From assembly GCF_004297125.1 (NCBI RefSeq), contig NZ_SCVD01000006.1:124001-188000 (forward strand): 64,000 nucleotides of DNA. Reading direction: 5' to 3'. The position numbers and the translations under genes were made by a program. The notes beneath the pieces are model-generated. The model saw only the letters and a program-made list of their open reading frames with translations, was not told the origin of the DNA and searched no databases. This stretch comes from Phenylobacterium sp. GTDB lineage: Bacteria > Pseudomonadota > Alphaproteobacteria > Caulobacterales > Caulobacteraceae. Below, piece after piece: positions 1-12,480 of this stretch (positions within the stretch are counted from its first letter, which is position 1; the number at the start of each line of letters is the position of its first letter).

Positions 1-1342
1 CGCCGAGCCTTAGCACGGCATCCGCGGGCGCTGCGGCGGGATCGACCTTCGCCGGAAAACGGATCAGGTCGATGACAAAGCCGGCCACAGCCCCGCCCAA
101 GCCCAGCGACGCTTTGCGACAGAAGGCGTTGGCGCCGAAGAACAGGCCTTCCGCCCGACCGTGATGGGTCAGGTCGTACTCGTCGGCCACATCCGCCAGC
201 ATCGCTGACGATAGCACGACCGGGATGCAGCCGATGAAACCGGCGAGGAAACTCGCGCCCAGAAGCAGCGGCAGCAGGGTCACTTCGCCATTTTCAGGCG
301 CCAGGCCCGCAAGACGGAGCAGGGTTGGCGACGACCCCACGAGGCAGGATCCCGCGATGCCCAGCATGTAGGCCGCCTTTTTGTCGAGCTTTTCGGCCGC
401 AGGGCGCGCCAACGGGATGCCGAGGATGTAGCCCATCATGCTGGCGTAGAAGACGAGCTGCACCTGCGCTGGCGGCAACTTCCAGAAATAGGTGTTCATG
501 TGCAGGGCCAGGGCGAACTGCACCCCGTTGTAGAGGTACATGACCAGCAGGGCGAGGAAGAGCGCCCGGAACGACGGCGAGCTCATCGCCAGGCGTAGGG
601 TCCTTACCAAGCCCTTGTTGGCTCCACGCGCCAAGGCTTCGCCGCTACCGGGGAGGCTGAGCGCCGCCCGCTGGGTACCCAGGGCCGAGATGAATACGAA
701 GGCGATGACCAGCGCCCCTGCCGCGACCGCGAAGTGCGGGTAGGCTGATCGGTCCAGCTGGCCGTTCTCGAACCCGGACCGGTCGGCGAAGAAGACCGAG
801 AACGCCAAGCCAAGGGCGATGATCCGCCCCAGATAGCCAAACAGCACACGGTAGCCGCCGATCGCCACGCGCTCATTGAAGTCCTGGCTGAGTTCAGCGC
901 CGAGCGCCATGTGCGGCACGAAGTAGAGGGTCATGGCAAACCGCGCCGCGATGGTGAGAACGGTGAGCCAGAGGAACACCTCGAACTGCCCCAGTTGTTC
1001 TGGAGGCCGGAACAGAAACCACAACGCGATCGCGAGCGGGATCGGGGCTGCATAGAGGAACGGGTGGCGCCGTCCCAGTCGGCTGCGGGTCCGGTCCGAC
1101 CATCCCCCGACAAACGGGTCTGAGAAGCCGTCGAACAGAAGGGCCACGAACAGCGCCAGTCCCGTCAGAGAGCCCGACAACCCTACGACCTGCACGTAGT
1201 AGAAGAAGAGGAATGTCTCGAGCGCCGCAGTCTTGACGCCCTCGCCCGCCTCCCCCAGCCCGTAGAACAATTTCGTGCGTCTCGAGAGAATGCTCGTCGA
1301 CGGGGCGGGCGTACTCAGGCTGCCGGCAACCTCGCTGGTCAT
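1..1342 (-). CDS. GPH-family (MelB-like) MFS symporter, 3' end cut by window edge
   Basis: Inner-membrane secondary transporter of the glycoside-pentoside-hexuronide:cation symporter type. I translated it by hand from the ATG at 1342 to the window edge (about 447 codons, no stop), so the C-terminus is missing. The N-terminal third shows the family pattern: LFYGLGEAGEGVK, a helix ending YYVQVVGLSGSLTGLA, then LLFDGFSDPFVGGWSDRTRS followed by RLGRRHPF, the cytoplasmic loop typical of MelB-like proteins. It is transcribed away from the TetR gene, with a palindromic operator between them. Location next to a TonB receptor and a PhyH-type dioxygenase suggests uptake of a catabolic substrate, possibly a glycoside. 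The substrate cannot be read from sequence. Confident on family, not on cargo. Confidence 0.85.
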   Translation of the reverse strand, partial: MTSEVAGSLSTPAPSTSILSRRTKLFYGLGEAGEGVKTAALETFLFFYYVQVVGLSGSLTGLALFVALLFDGFSDPFVGGWSDRTRSRLGRRHPFLYAAPIPLAIALWFLFRPPEQLGQFEVFLWLTVLTIAARFAMTLYFVPHMALGAELSQDFNERVAIGGYRVLFGYLGRIIALGLAFSVFFADRSGFENGQLDRSAYPHFAVAAGALVIAFVFISALGTQRAALSLPGSGEALARGANKGLVRTLRLAMSSPSFRALFLALLVMYLYNGVQFALALHMNTYFWKLPPAQVQLVFYASMMGYILGIPLARPAAEKLDKKAAYMLGIAGSCLVGSSPTLLRLAGLAPENGEVTLLPLLLGASFLAGFIGCIPVVLSSAMLADVADEYDLTHHGRAEGLFFGANAFCRKASLGLGGAVAGFVIDLIRFPAKVDPAAAPADAVLRLG

Positions 1343-1388
1343 GTTTCCTCGCGCAGAACGTGGACGTCTACGCGTCCTTTAGACATTA

Positions 1389-1413
1389 AGTGACAATTGC
1401 CACTCAGTGCCAC
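1389..1413. promoter_or_regulatory. Palindromic operator between symporter and TetR genes
   Basis: AGTGACAATTGCCACT (1389-1404) is a near-perfect inverted repeat around CAATTG. It overlaps a second palindrome, GCCACT-C-AGTGCC, at 1399-1411. The second motif recurs with 11-12 of 13 bases conserved in front of the TonB receptor and the dioxygenase, which marks it as the likely binding site of the TetR protein encoded at 1472. It lies in the divergent promoter region, so binding would control both genes. Confidence 0.7.
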
Positions 1414-1471
1414 GAGGCGGACTTGCGCGACATGTGTCAAGGTGGTTGTTCTGGTGGGGGTTGAGGTTGAA

Positions 1472-2071
1472 ATGAACGACGTCGGACTTCGGGCGCGGAA
1501 GATGGCGCGCACCCGCGATCAGATCGCTGAGGCGGCGATTCATCTGTTCGTCGAGCAGGGCTATGAGGCCACCACCCTCGAGGAAGTCGCCGACCGCGCC
1601 GATGTCCACAAGCGCACCCTGTTGCGCTACTTCCCGACCAAGGCGCACCTCGTGCTGCACCAGCAGTATGCCGCCATCGAGGAGTTCGGCGAAGCGGTCG
1701 CCAAGCGCGGCGAGACGGCCATCATGGACCTTTGGGCGGCCCACGTGATCCGGCATGCCAGAGACATGATGCGCCGAGGCCGTTTCGCCAACATGCGCAA
1801 GATCGCCCGCTCCGAGCCTTCCCTGGAAGGCGCCTATCTGTCGATCCAGGCGACCTACCAGGCCCTGATCGGCGCCGGCCTGCGCGAAGACCTCGCCGGC
1901 CGCACCGACGCCGACATCATAGCGCCGGTGGCCGCCGCCGCCCTTGTCGGCGGCAATTACTCGGTCAGCGCCGGCATCTTCGCCCGTGAGGCCTACGACG
2001 AACTGGAGGCTGCCGTGCTGGAGGTCGTCCGCCTGGTCCGTGAGAAGCTGCTGGACGACCGCGCCGGCTAG
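1472..2071 (+). CDS. TetR/AcrR-family transcriptional regulator
   Basis: 199-residue one-component repressor. The N-terminal helix-turn-helix is clear: TRDQIAEAAIHLFVEQGYEATTLEEVADRADVHKRTLLRYFPTKAHL is split across residues 15-60, with recognition-helix element VHKRTLLRYF. The remaining 140 residues are the variable ligand and dimer domain. An in-frame ATG 75 bases upstream would add a residue run lying inside the operator, so I chose ATG 1472. It is divergent from the GPH symporter, and its stop codon overlaps the stop of the convergent small gene (shared CTAG at 2068-2071). The shared palindromes suggest it represses itself, the symporter, the TonB receptor and the dioxygenase. The effector is unknown. 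Confidence 0.88.
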   Translation: MNDVGLRARKMARTRDQIAEAAIHLFVEQGYEATTLEEVADRADVHKRTLLRYFPTKAHLVLHQQYAAIEEFGEAVAKRGETAIMDLWAAHVIRHARDMMRRGRFANMRKIARSEPSLEGAYLSIQATYQALIGAGLREDLAGRTDADIIAPVAAAALVGGNYSVSAGIFAREAYDELEAAVLEVVRLVREKLLDDRAG

Positions 2072-2496
2072 ACTGTCACCCGGGCGATGAGGTCGTGGAA
2101 ATCGCCCACCCGCGGGTCCCGCAGCGACCGGTCGCCGATCACCCGCATCTTGCCGGAGTCGCGCAGCGCCTGCGCCATGGCCCCGAGCTCGGCCTTCCGC
2201 GCGGGCTCGCCGCGGGTGTCGTAGCGGCCTAGCGGCACAACCGCGTCGTAGTCGATGACGACCTTGAACGCGACATCGTCGGTCTCTGCAGCCTCGAAGA
2301 TCACCTCGCCGTCCCTGACGATGCAGTGCCAGGCGAGCGCCGAGCCGTCGGGAGACAGCTCCGCGGGCGGGTCCGTGAACACCTCGCAGATCGACCAGGC
2401 GATCTCCGGCGCCTCCGTCTGGAAGCGCCGGACCCGCTCGGTGACCAGGCCGTGCATGAAGGCCATCCAGCCCGGGCTCGCGAACGCATACCTCAT
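2068..2496 (-). CDS. Small protein of unknown function, possible SCP2-like fold
   Basis: 142 residues, no signal peptide, no membrane segment. The middle (DGSALAWHCIVRDGEVIFEAAETDDVAFKV, residues about 50-80) alternates like a beta-sheet of the SCP2/sterol-carrier type, and the end is charged. That resemblance is weak and I would not name the protein from it. Its start overlaps the end of the TonB receptor gene by 4 bases (ATGA), so the two are translationally coupled and probably work on the same compound. The likely job is binding or processing the substrate imported by the receptor, as inferred from context only. Confidence 0.6.
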   Translation of the reverse strand: MRYAFASPGWMAFMHGLVTERVRRFQTEAPEIAWSICEVFTDPPAELSPDGSALAWHCIVRDGEVIFEAAETDDVAFKVVIDYDAVVPLGRYDTRGEPARKAELGAMAQALRDSGKMRVIGDRSLRDPRVGDFHDLIARVTV

Positions 2497-5084
2497 TGGC
2501 CGAACGCGTAGCTCAGCTGCATGCCATAGGTCCGCGGCTCGCCGTAGATGCTGACCGAGGTGCCCAGGGAGTGCAACTGGGTGATGGTCGTCAGGGCGTA
2601 GTTGGCGTCCGTCAGGTTATTGACGAACACGGCCCCGCTCACCCGGCTGCCGCGAATGTTCTTCCAGTCGGCGCGCAGATTGATCCGCTCGAACGCCTTC
2701 TGGGACAGGGCGTCCCTCACCGCTTCCCCGTATTGCTCGATGTTCCGCGCCGCCGCGTCGCTGAAATAGCGGCGCGACTGGGCGTAGATCGTGCCCTGGA
2801 CGCTCATCTCGCCCCAGTCCTGGTCGACAGGCAGGTTGTATTTCAGGGTGACGCTGCCCTGGTGCTTGGAGATGTTCGGGAACGGGTTGTCGGAGAGATC
2901 GATCAGGCAGATCGCTGTGGTGAGGGGCGGCGTGCAGCGCGGATTGCCGGGCCGGATCAGCGCCAGGGGATCGGCCCCGATCCAGTCGGTGAACTTGGCG
3001 TCGGCATAGGCGTAGTTGGCCGACAGGTCCCAGTCGCCGAAGACAAACTGCCCCTGCAGCTCCGCGCCCTTGATGACCGCGGCCGAGGCGTTGACGATGT
3101 AGGTGGTGGTGATCCCGTTGACGGACGCGTTGAACGTCCGCTGGATGTCCGAGTACTCCGTCCGGTACAGCGCCGCGTTGAGTCGCCCCCGCACGCCCCC
3201 GGTCCGGAAGTCGAACTTCGACCCCAGTTCGTAGTCGCGCACCGTCTCCGGCGCATAGTTTGGCGTGTAGTTCGGCAGGCCGGTGGCGTTCAGCACCAGA
3301 TTGATGCCGCCCGGTCGATAGCCCTTCCGCGTCGCGCCGTAGAGCAGCAGGTCGTCGTTGACCTGGGCGTCCAGGGTCAATGTGGAGTTGTACCCGTCGC
3401 TCTTGGTGAAGCTGCGGCTCTGCGCGCCGACCACATAGGCGCCGGTCTGCAGGTTCGTGCTCACCGCCCGCGAGAAGATCTCCGACTTGTCCCAGGACTT
3501 CCGCAGACCGCCGGTGGCGTGAAGGCCCTGGAGGAAGGGCGCGATGAAGCTGATGTCCGCCGTCGCCTGGCCATATACCGCACGCTGAGTGGTTCGGCCG
3601 CCATCCCCGAACGGGAAGGAAGGGTTGTACCCCAGGGTCGGGACGGTGGCGCCCGAGAACACCCGCGACAGGTTGCGGATCCCCTCCAGGTTCCGGATCG
3701 CCGGCGTCCGCTGATAGAAGCCGCCGACGCTCCAGGAGACCAGATCGTCGCCCACGACGCCGCGCAGCTGCGTCTCGTTGGTGTAGATCTTCTGGTAGGG
3801 CCCGGCCTCGAAGACGGCGCGGGCGCCCTGCTGCTGGGCCGAGACGCTGAAGGCGTAGGACGAGGTCTGCGACACCGAGACCGACGACTGGATCAGCCCG
3901 CCCAGACCGTCGACGTCCCACCCCGTGGCGCCCTTCGCAGCCTGGAAGCCGAAGATGTTGCGGAACGTCAGGGTGGTGAACCCGACCTGTCCGAAGTCAT
4001 ACTCGGTCTGGTTCACGAAGGTCCATTTGCGCAGGGTCTCGGACAGGTCGAGCGCCGGGTCTCCGGGCACGGACCGGGTCGCATCCTTGCCGCCGGCCTG
4101 GATGCGCGCGTACTCCGCCTCCAGCCCGGGCCGCAGCGTGGCGGCGATGCGCAGGCGCTGGTCGATACAGCTCGTCAGATTCGGCGACAGCCCGGCGGTA
4201 ACGGCCGCATTGCAGGCCGAACCGAACGTAGCCGTGCCGGCGGCGAGGCCGTTTGGCGCATTGATGTTGGCCGGCAGGTTGTAGATGGCGAGGGTCGGGT
4301 TGATGGCCGACAGCGACGTCGCGCCCGAGGCCTGATCCACATCATAGTAGTCAAGGATAGCGTAGTTGCGGAACTTGCCGTTTCCCGGCCGCCAGTCGAC
4401 GCTGAAGCGGAATTCCTGGCTGTTGTTCTCGTTCAACCGCTGCGACGAACCCAGCACCTTGGTGTAGCCGTCGAGATGGTCGCGGTGGACCGCCAGGCGC
4501 ATGGCCAGTTGGTCCTCCATAATCGGCACATTGAGCACGCCCGTGATCCGGCTGAGGCCGAGGTTGCCTTGCTGAACCTCGAAGGAGCCGTTGAACGCGT
4601 TGAACTTCGGCCGGTTCGGCGTGACCAGGACCGCACCCGCCGTATTGGCCCGGCCGAACAGGGTGCCCTGCGGGCCGTTCAGCACCTGGACCGAGCCGAC
4701 GTCGTACAAGGGCGCGGCGCTCTCAGTCGGCCCTCCAGGCACTTCGGCGTAGTAGGTCTGGGTGCCGCCAGCGAGACCGCGGATGCTGAAGCCGCCGGAC
4801 AGGCGCCCGAACTGGGTGGTCATCTGCACGGAGGGCGCGGCGAACATCACGTCGGTAGTGGTGACGATGCCCCGTTCCTTGATCGCCGACTCGCTAAGCG
4901 CGGTGACGGCGACCGGCACCTCCTGGATATTCTCCTCGACCCTGCGGGCCGTGACGACGACTTCGCCCACATCGGTGCCGGCCTGCTCGTCGGACGCCGA
5001 AGCCGCGGTCGCGATAGCGGCTGCGGCGGCGCCGCACAGCAGGGCCGTCATTAAGGCGCGCTTCCGCGCCTGCTGAACCAGCAT
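2493..5084 (-). CDS. TonB-dependent outer-membrane receptor
   Basis: 863 residues, usual length for the family. A signal peptide (residues 1-30, ending ATAASA) is followed by the TonB box region GEVVVTARRVEENIQEVP and a plug domain (about 45-160) with SIRGLAG and the NGPQGTLFGRANTAGAVLV element. The rest is a 22-strand-type barrel whose last strand ends in ..YGMQLSYAFGQ with a terminal aromatic-containing signature. It imports a large or scarce ligand using TonB energy. Lack of a neighbouring fecR/sigma pair and presence of the operator palindrome at 5135 suggest TetR control. It is first in an operon with the small unknown gene. The ligand is not predictable. The long open frame on the opposite strand here is a GC-driven shadow. 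Confidence 0.93.
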   Translation of the reverse strand: MLVQQARKRALMTALLCGAAAAAIATAASASDEQAGTDVGEVVVTARRVEENIQEVPVAVTALSESAIKERGIVTTTDVMFAAPSVQMTTQFGRLSGGFSIRGLAGGTQTYYAEVPGGPTESAAPLYDVGSVQVLNGPQGTLFGRANTAGAVLVTPNRPKFNAFNGSFEVQQGNLGLSRITGVLNVPIMEDQLAMRLAVHRDHLDGYTKVLGSSQRLNENNSQEFRFSVDWRPGNGKFRNYAILDYYDVDQASGATSLSAINPTLAIYNLPANINAPNGLAAGTATFGSACNAAVTAGLSPNLTSCIDQRLRIAATLRPGLEAEYARIQAGGKDATRSVPGDPALDLSETLRKWTFVNQTEYDFGQVGFTTLTFRNIFGFQAAKGATGWDVDGLGGLIQSSVSVSQTSSYAFSVSAQQQGARAVFEAGPYQKIYTNETQLRGVVGDDLVSWSVGGFYQRTPAIRNLEGIRNLSRVFSGATVPTLGYNPSFPFGDGGRTTQRAVYGQATADISFIAPFLQGLHATGGLRKSWDKSEIFSRAVSTNLQTGAYVVGAQSRSFTKSDGYNSTLTLDAQVNDDLLLYGATRKGYRPGGINLVLNATGLPNYTPNYAPETVRDYELGSKFDFRTGGVRGRLNAALYRTEYSDIQRTFNASVNGITTTYIVNASAAVIKGAELQGQFVFGDWDLSANYAYADAKFTDWIGADPLALIRPGNPRCTPPLTTAICLIDLSDNPFPNISKHQGSVTLKYNLPVDQDWGEMSVQGTIYAQSRRYFSDAAARNIEQYGEAVRDALSQKAFERINLRADWKNIRGSRVSGAVFVNNLTDANYALTTITQLHSLGTSVSIYGEPRTYGMQLSYAFGQ

Positions 5085-5134
5085 CTTCCCCGTTCCTCCC
5101 AGCTTCTTATCTTTTTGACGCCTAGGCGCTTATG

Positions 5135-5147
5135 TCACTCAGTAGCA
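5135..5147 (-). promoter_or_regulatory. Operator copy in front of the TonB receptor
   Basis: GTCACTCAGTAGC matches the motif GTCACT-C-AGTGCC at 11 of 13 positions. It lies 51 bases upstream of the receptor start codon, a usual position for a repressor site. Confidence 0.6.
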
Positions 5148-5204
5148 AAAGCGGACTAGACGCACTTGTCAATCAGCCTCGACTGCGACCGGGGGGATTT
5201 TTTT

Positions 5205-5234
5205 GTCACTCAGTGCCACTTGACACTCAATGAC
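5205..5234 (+). promoter_or_regulatory. Tandem operator copies in front of the dioxygenase
   Basis: GTCACTCAGTGCC at 5205-5217 is the best palindromic copy in the window. A degenerate second copy, GACACTCAATGAC, follows at 5222-5234 (10 of 13 match). They lie 41-70 bases before the ATG at 5275. With the copies at 1399 and 5135 they define a local regulon most simply assigned to the TetR protein. Confidence 0.65.
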
Positions 5235-5274
5235 ACCCACTGCTTCCATGCCGCAAAATCAGGGAGGAATTCCA

Positions 5275-6165
5275 ATGGAAATCGGCAACTGGTCGGCGAC
5301 GCCGGACCTCAACAACATCTATCGCGACATCCGCGAGCTGGGCCTGGAGAGCAATCTCGCGGAGCTGGAGGCGTTTGGCTTCACGGTGGTCGAAAATGCG
5401 CTCTCGACTGAGCAGGTCGAGTATTTCCGCGGCCGGATCATCGAGATCTCGGAAGCCCGCATGGGCCGCAAGCTAGACCTGGAGAATGAGACCGAGCACG
5501 CCGAGACGGCGTTCATTCCGTACCTTCTCTATAAGGACAAGCGCTTCAAGGAGTCGGTGACGAACCCCAAGACGCTGACGCTCATCAGCTATCTGCTGGG
5601 CCAGCACTGCATCCTGTCCAGTCTGGGCTGCCACCTGAAGGGCCCGGGCGGTAAGGGGCTGCTCCTGCATAGCGACACCAGCAATGGTATCCCCGATCCG
5701 TTCTCGCCGTACAGCCACGTGGCAAACTGCAACTATGCCCTGACCGACTATACCGAGGCGGGCGGCGCGCTCGCGATGGTGCCCGGCAGCCACCGCCACT
5801 TCCGTCAACCCACGAAGCACGAGCAGGGGCTAGACGGGAACGAACGCTACGAGCACGTGATCCCGATCGAGGTGCCGGCCGGCTCAGCCATCATCTGGCA
5901 CGGCAACACTTGGCACGGATCGTTCCCCCGCAAGACGCCGGGCTTGAGGATCAACCTCTCGAACTACTTCTGCCGCGAGTACATTGCGCCGCAGGAGGAC
6001 TACCGCAACACGGTGCCATCCGACTTCCTGGACGGAGAGAAGGACAAGCGCCTGGCTCGGCTGCTGGGCTCCGACCTGGCATATGGCTGGACCGATGACG
6101 GCCCCCTGAAGCACTTCGCCCGCCGGAAGGAACGCGAGATGAGCGTTCCCAGCTGGCAATTCTGA
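5275..6165 (+). CDS. Phytanoyl-CoA dioxygenase (PhyH) family oxygenase
   Basis: 296-residue non-haem Fe(II)/2-oxoglutarate-type oxygenase. The iron ligands are visible: LLLHSDTSNG supplies H-x-D (about residues 138-140), and the distal His is in IIWHGNTWHGSFP near residue 220. The R-x-N/S element GLRINLSNYFC follows and would hold 2-oxoglutarate. I chose ATG 5275 because GGGAGGAATTCC gives a strong ribosome site, whereas the in-frame ATG at 5230 lies inside the operator palindromes. It is divergent from the TonB receptor and ends in a strong terminator. It probably hydroxylates the imported compound. The substrate is unknown; PhyH relatives act on fatty acyl-CoA, steroids, phosphonates and other small molecules. 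Confidence 0.85.
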   Translation: MEIGNWSATPDLNNIYRDIRELGLESNLAELEAFGFTVVENALSTEQVEYFRGRIIEISEARMGRKLDLENETEHAETAFIPYLLYKDKRFKESVTNPKTLTLISYLLGQHCILSSLGCHLKGPGGKGLLLHSDTSNGIPDPFSPYSHVANCNYALTDYTEAGGALAMVPGSHRHFRQPTKHEQGLDGNERYEHVIPIEVPAGSAIIWHGNTWHGSFPRKTPGLRINLSNYFCREYIAPQEDYRNTVPSDFLDGEKDKRLARLLGSDLAYGWTDDGPLKHFARRKEREMSVPSWQF

Positions 6166-6186
6166 CCCCCCTCCCCAGGGCGGCTT

Positions 6187-6221
6187 GGCCTCTGCGTCCT
6201 AGACGCGGGGGCCTTTTGTTT
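6187..6221 (+). terminator. Rho-independent terminator after the dioxygenase
   Basis: A 12-bp stem with a CTA loop (left arm 6187-6198, right arm 6202-6213, two G-T pairs) is followed by TTTTGTTT. It starts 21 bases after the dioxygenase stop. The next 190 bases up to guaA's end hold no gene I can see. Confidence 0.85.
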
Positions 6222-6389
6222 CAGTGGTTGCCAATCGGCGATACCACTCGGCGGACATACTTGCGTGCAAGGCGCAGAACGTGGCGGCGCACGTCGCCAC
6301 GAAGGGCGGGCCCGCGAGCTAGCACTCGACAGGCCAAAGAGACATTTCACATATTGTTTCAAGTGATTAAGGCGATGAGTTGATCGCCC

Positions 6390-6413
6390 CCGATAGCCGC
6401 TGAAGGCTATCGG
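6390..6413 (-). terminator. Stem-loop just after guaA
   Basis: CCGATAGCC / GGCTATCGG is a perfect 9-bp inverted repeat with a 6-base loop, immediately beyond the guaA stop codon. It lacks a T-run on the minus strand, so it may be a weak terminator or a 3'-end stabilising hairpin. Confidence 0.5.
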
Positions 6414-6414
6414 A

Positions 6415-7980
<1,566 letters not shown>

Positions 7981-7989
7981 GGGGCTCCG

Positions 7990-9267
7990 TTAGCGGGCTT
8001 TCTCCAGCACTGAGACGTAGAAGCCGTCGGTGCCGGAGGATCGGGGGGTCAGGCGCAGGTCGCCGTCGGCGGTGAGGAACTTGGCGAGATCGGGCTCGGC
8101 GCTCGCCGGCTGCCGGGAGAACTCGGGGTGCGTTTCCAGGAAGGCGGCGACGCGGTCCTCGTCCTCTTCCGGCAGCACCGAGCAGGTGACGTAGACCATC
8201 CGGCCGCCGGCCTTCACGAAGCCCGCCCCGTCGTTGAGCACCAGATCCTGGTCGGCCTGGCGCTTGGCCAGGGTCTCGGGCGTCAGGCGCCACTTGGTGT
8301 CGGGATGGCGGCGCCACGAGCCCGTGCCGCTGCACGGCGCGTCGATGAAGACCACGTCCATCCTGGCCGTGAGGTCCTTGAGGGGCTCGGGGTTGAGCGG
8401 CGTGCGGACCTGCAGGTTGCGGACCCCCGCGCGGTCGCCTCGGCGGATGGTGTCGGTCAGCCGGCGCGCGTCGCTGTCGTAGGCGTAGATCTGGCCAGTG
8501 TTGGCCATGGCGGCCGCCAGCGCGAGGGTCTTGCCCCCGCCCCCGGCGCAGAGGTCGAGCACCTGCTTGCCCTTGACGTCTCCAGCGGCTGAGGCGGCCA
8601 CCTGGCTGCCCAGGTCCTGGATCTCGAACCAGCCCTTGGAGAATTGCGGGATGGCCTCGACGGCGCCGCTGCGCTCGGCCGCAGCCGGCGCGGCGACGCG
8701 CAGGGCGTTGGGCAGCAGTCCGGGCGGCTGGGCGTCGAAGGGGGTGAGCGCCTTGAGGGCGCGGGCGGCGTCGGTCTTGATCGTGTTGACGCGCAGGTCG
8801 ACGGGCGCGCGTTCGGCCAGAGCGGCGGCCTCCGCCGCCCGATCGTCGCCGAACACGCGGGCGAACGACGCGTCCAGCCAGTCGGGGTAATCGCCGCGCA
8901 CGGCGGCGGGGGCGTCGGCGAGGTCGCGAGGCGCGGCCAGGGCCGCTCGCTCGGCCTCGGTGAGCGGGCCATGGCCGTGGACCTCGTCGCCCGCCGCCTC
9001 GGCCAGCCGCTCGATCGACCAGTCCCACTCGAAATGCAGGGTGCCCAGCACCGCGGACCGCAGGCTGTCGTCGCCCATCTTCCAGGCCAGGGAGCGCTTG
9101 CGGCGCAGGACGTCCAGCACCAGGCCGGAGATGAAGGCCCGGTCCTTGGAGCCCGCGTAGCGCGCGCCCTCGCCCCAGTTCTTCATGGCGAGGCGGACGG
9201 GCTTATGCCGCGTCTCGATCTCGGTCAGAACCTCTATGGCCGCCGTCAGACGTCCGCCGTCGCGCAT
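7990..9267 (-). CDS. RsmB/NOP2-family RNA cytosine-5 methyltransferase
   Basis: 425 residues. It is a SAM-dependent methyltransferase of the RsmB/Sun/NOP2 class, likely acting on 16S rRNA. The N-terminal NusB-like helical part spans about 1-130 and the Rossmann domain starts near 215 (VLDLCAGGGGKTLALAA). Motif IV DAPCSGTGSWRRHPD and motif VI VTCSVLPEEDEDRV supply both conserved cysteines needed for the m5C mechanism. I used ATG 9267 rather than the TTG one codon upstream, since AGGTGA lies 4 bases before it. It sits between MAPEG and guaA, within 10 bases of both. Orthology to E. coli rsmB is not certain because alphaproteobacteria carry several paralogues. Confidence 0.9.
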   Translation of the reverse strand: MRDGGRLTAAIEVLTEIETRHKPVRLAMKNWGEGARYAGSKDRAFISGLVLDVLRRKRSLAWKMGDDSLRSAVLGTLHFEWDWSIERLAEAAGDEVHGHGPLTEAERAALAAPRDLADAPAAVRGDYPDWLDASFARVFGDDRAAEAAALAERAPVDLRVNTIKTDAARALKALTPFDAQPPGLLPNALRVAAPAAAERSGAVEAIPQFSKGWFEIQDLGSQVAASAAGDVKGKQVLDLCAGGGGKTLALAAAMANTGQIYAYDSDARRLTDTIRRGDRAGVRNLQVRTPLNPEPLKDLTARMDVVFIDAPCSGTGSWRRHPDTKWRLTPETLAKRQADQDLVLNDGAGFVKAGGRMVYVTCSVLPEEDEDRVAAFLETHPEFSRQPASAEPDLAKFLTADGDLRLTPRSSGTDGFYVSVLEKAR

Positions 9268-9271
9268 CAAG

Positions 9272-9676
9272 TCACCTGAAAAGGGCCGCGAGCACCATGA
9301 CGAGCCCGATCATCGCCACGAACCACACCAGCGTACGCACCAGCGGGATTCCGCTGGCGTAGAGGGGCGCATAGAGGGTGCGCCCGATCACATAGAGCCC
9401 GGCGCCCCAGATCGTGAGCGGCGTGCCCAGCTTGCCCGCCACCGCGCAGGCCAGGACGGCCGCGGCGAAGAAGGGGAAGGTCTCGGCGAAGTTCCAGAAG
9501 GCCCGCTCCAGCCGCGCCGCCGCGCCGGTGATCGGCATCGGCGTGTCGCGGGGGCCGGCGGCCCACTTCATGTCCTGCTGCGCCCGCGCGGCCCCGGCAG
9601 CCCAGAGGAGCTGGACCAGCCCCACCACGACCGCCGCCGCCAGGAGCTTCAGCTCCACAGCCACTTCCCCACCCAT
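9272..9676 (-). CDS. MAPEG-family small membrane protein
   Basis: 134 residues with four hydrophobic segments (about 7-27, 55-75, 82-102, 110-132). The spacing and sequence match the MAPEG superfamily (membrane-associated eicosanoid/glutathione metabolism): RLERAFWNFAETFPFFAAAVL is the conserved first-loop/helix region containing the R-x-x-R/NxxE-like element. Bacterial members are mostly uncharacterised glutathione-transferase-like proteins. It is in the same-strand run between guaB (24 bases) and the RsmB-like gene (4 bases). The function in this operon is unknown. Confidence 0.82.
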   Translation of the reverse strand: MGGEVAVELKLLAAAVVVGLVQLLWAAGAARAQQDMKWAAGPRDTPMPITGAAARLERAFWNFAETFPFFAAAVLACAVAGKLGTPLTIWGAGLYVIGRTLYAPLYASGIPLVRTLVWFVAMIGLVMVLAALFR

Positions 9677-9700
9677 CTCGGCCTCCCGTCTCGGCGCCGA

Positions 9701-12466
<2,766 letters not shown>

Positions 12467-12480
12467 TTATTCGATCTCCA

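Noticed and set aside
2496-5054. 852-residue open frame opposite the TonB receptor
   Set aside because: Composition and lack of any family signature mark it as a GC-driven shadow of the receptor gene.
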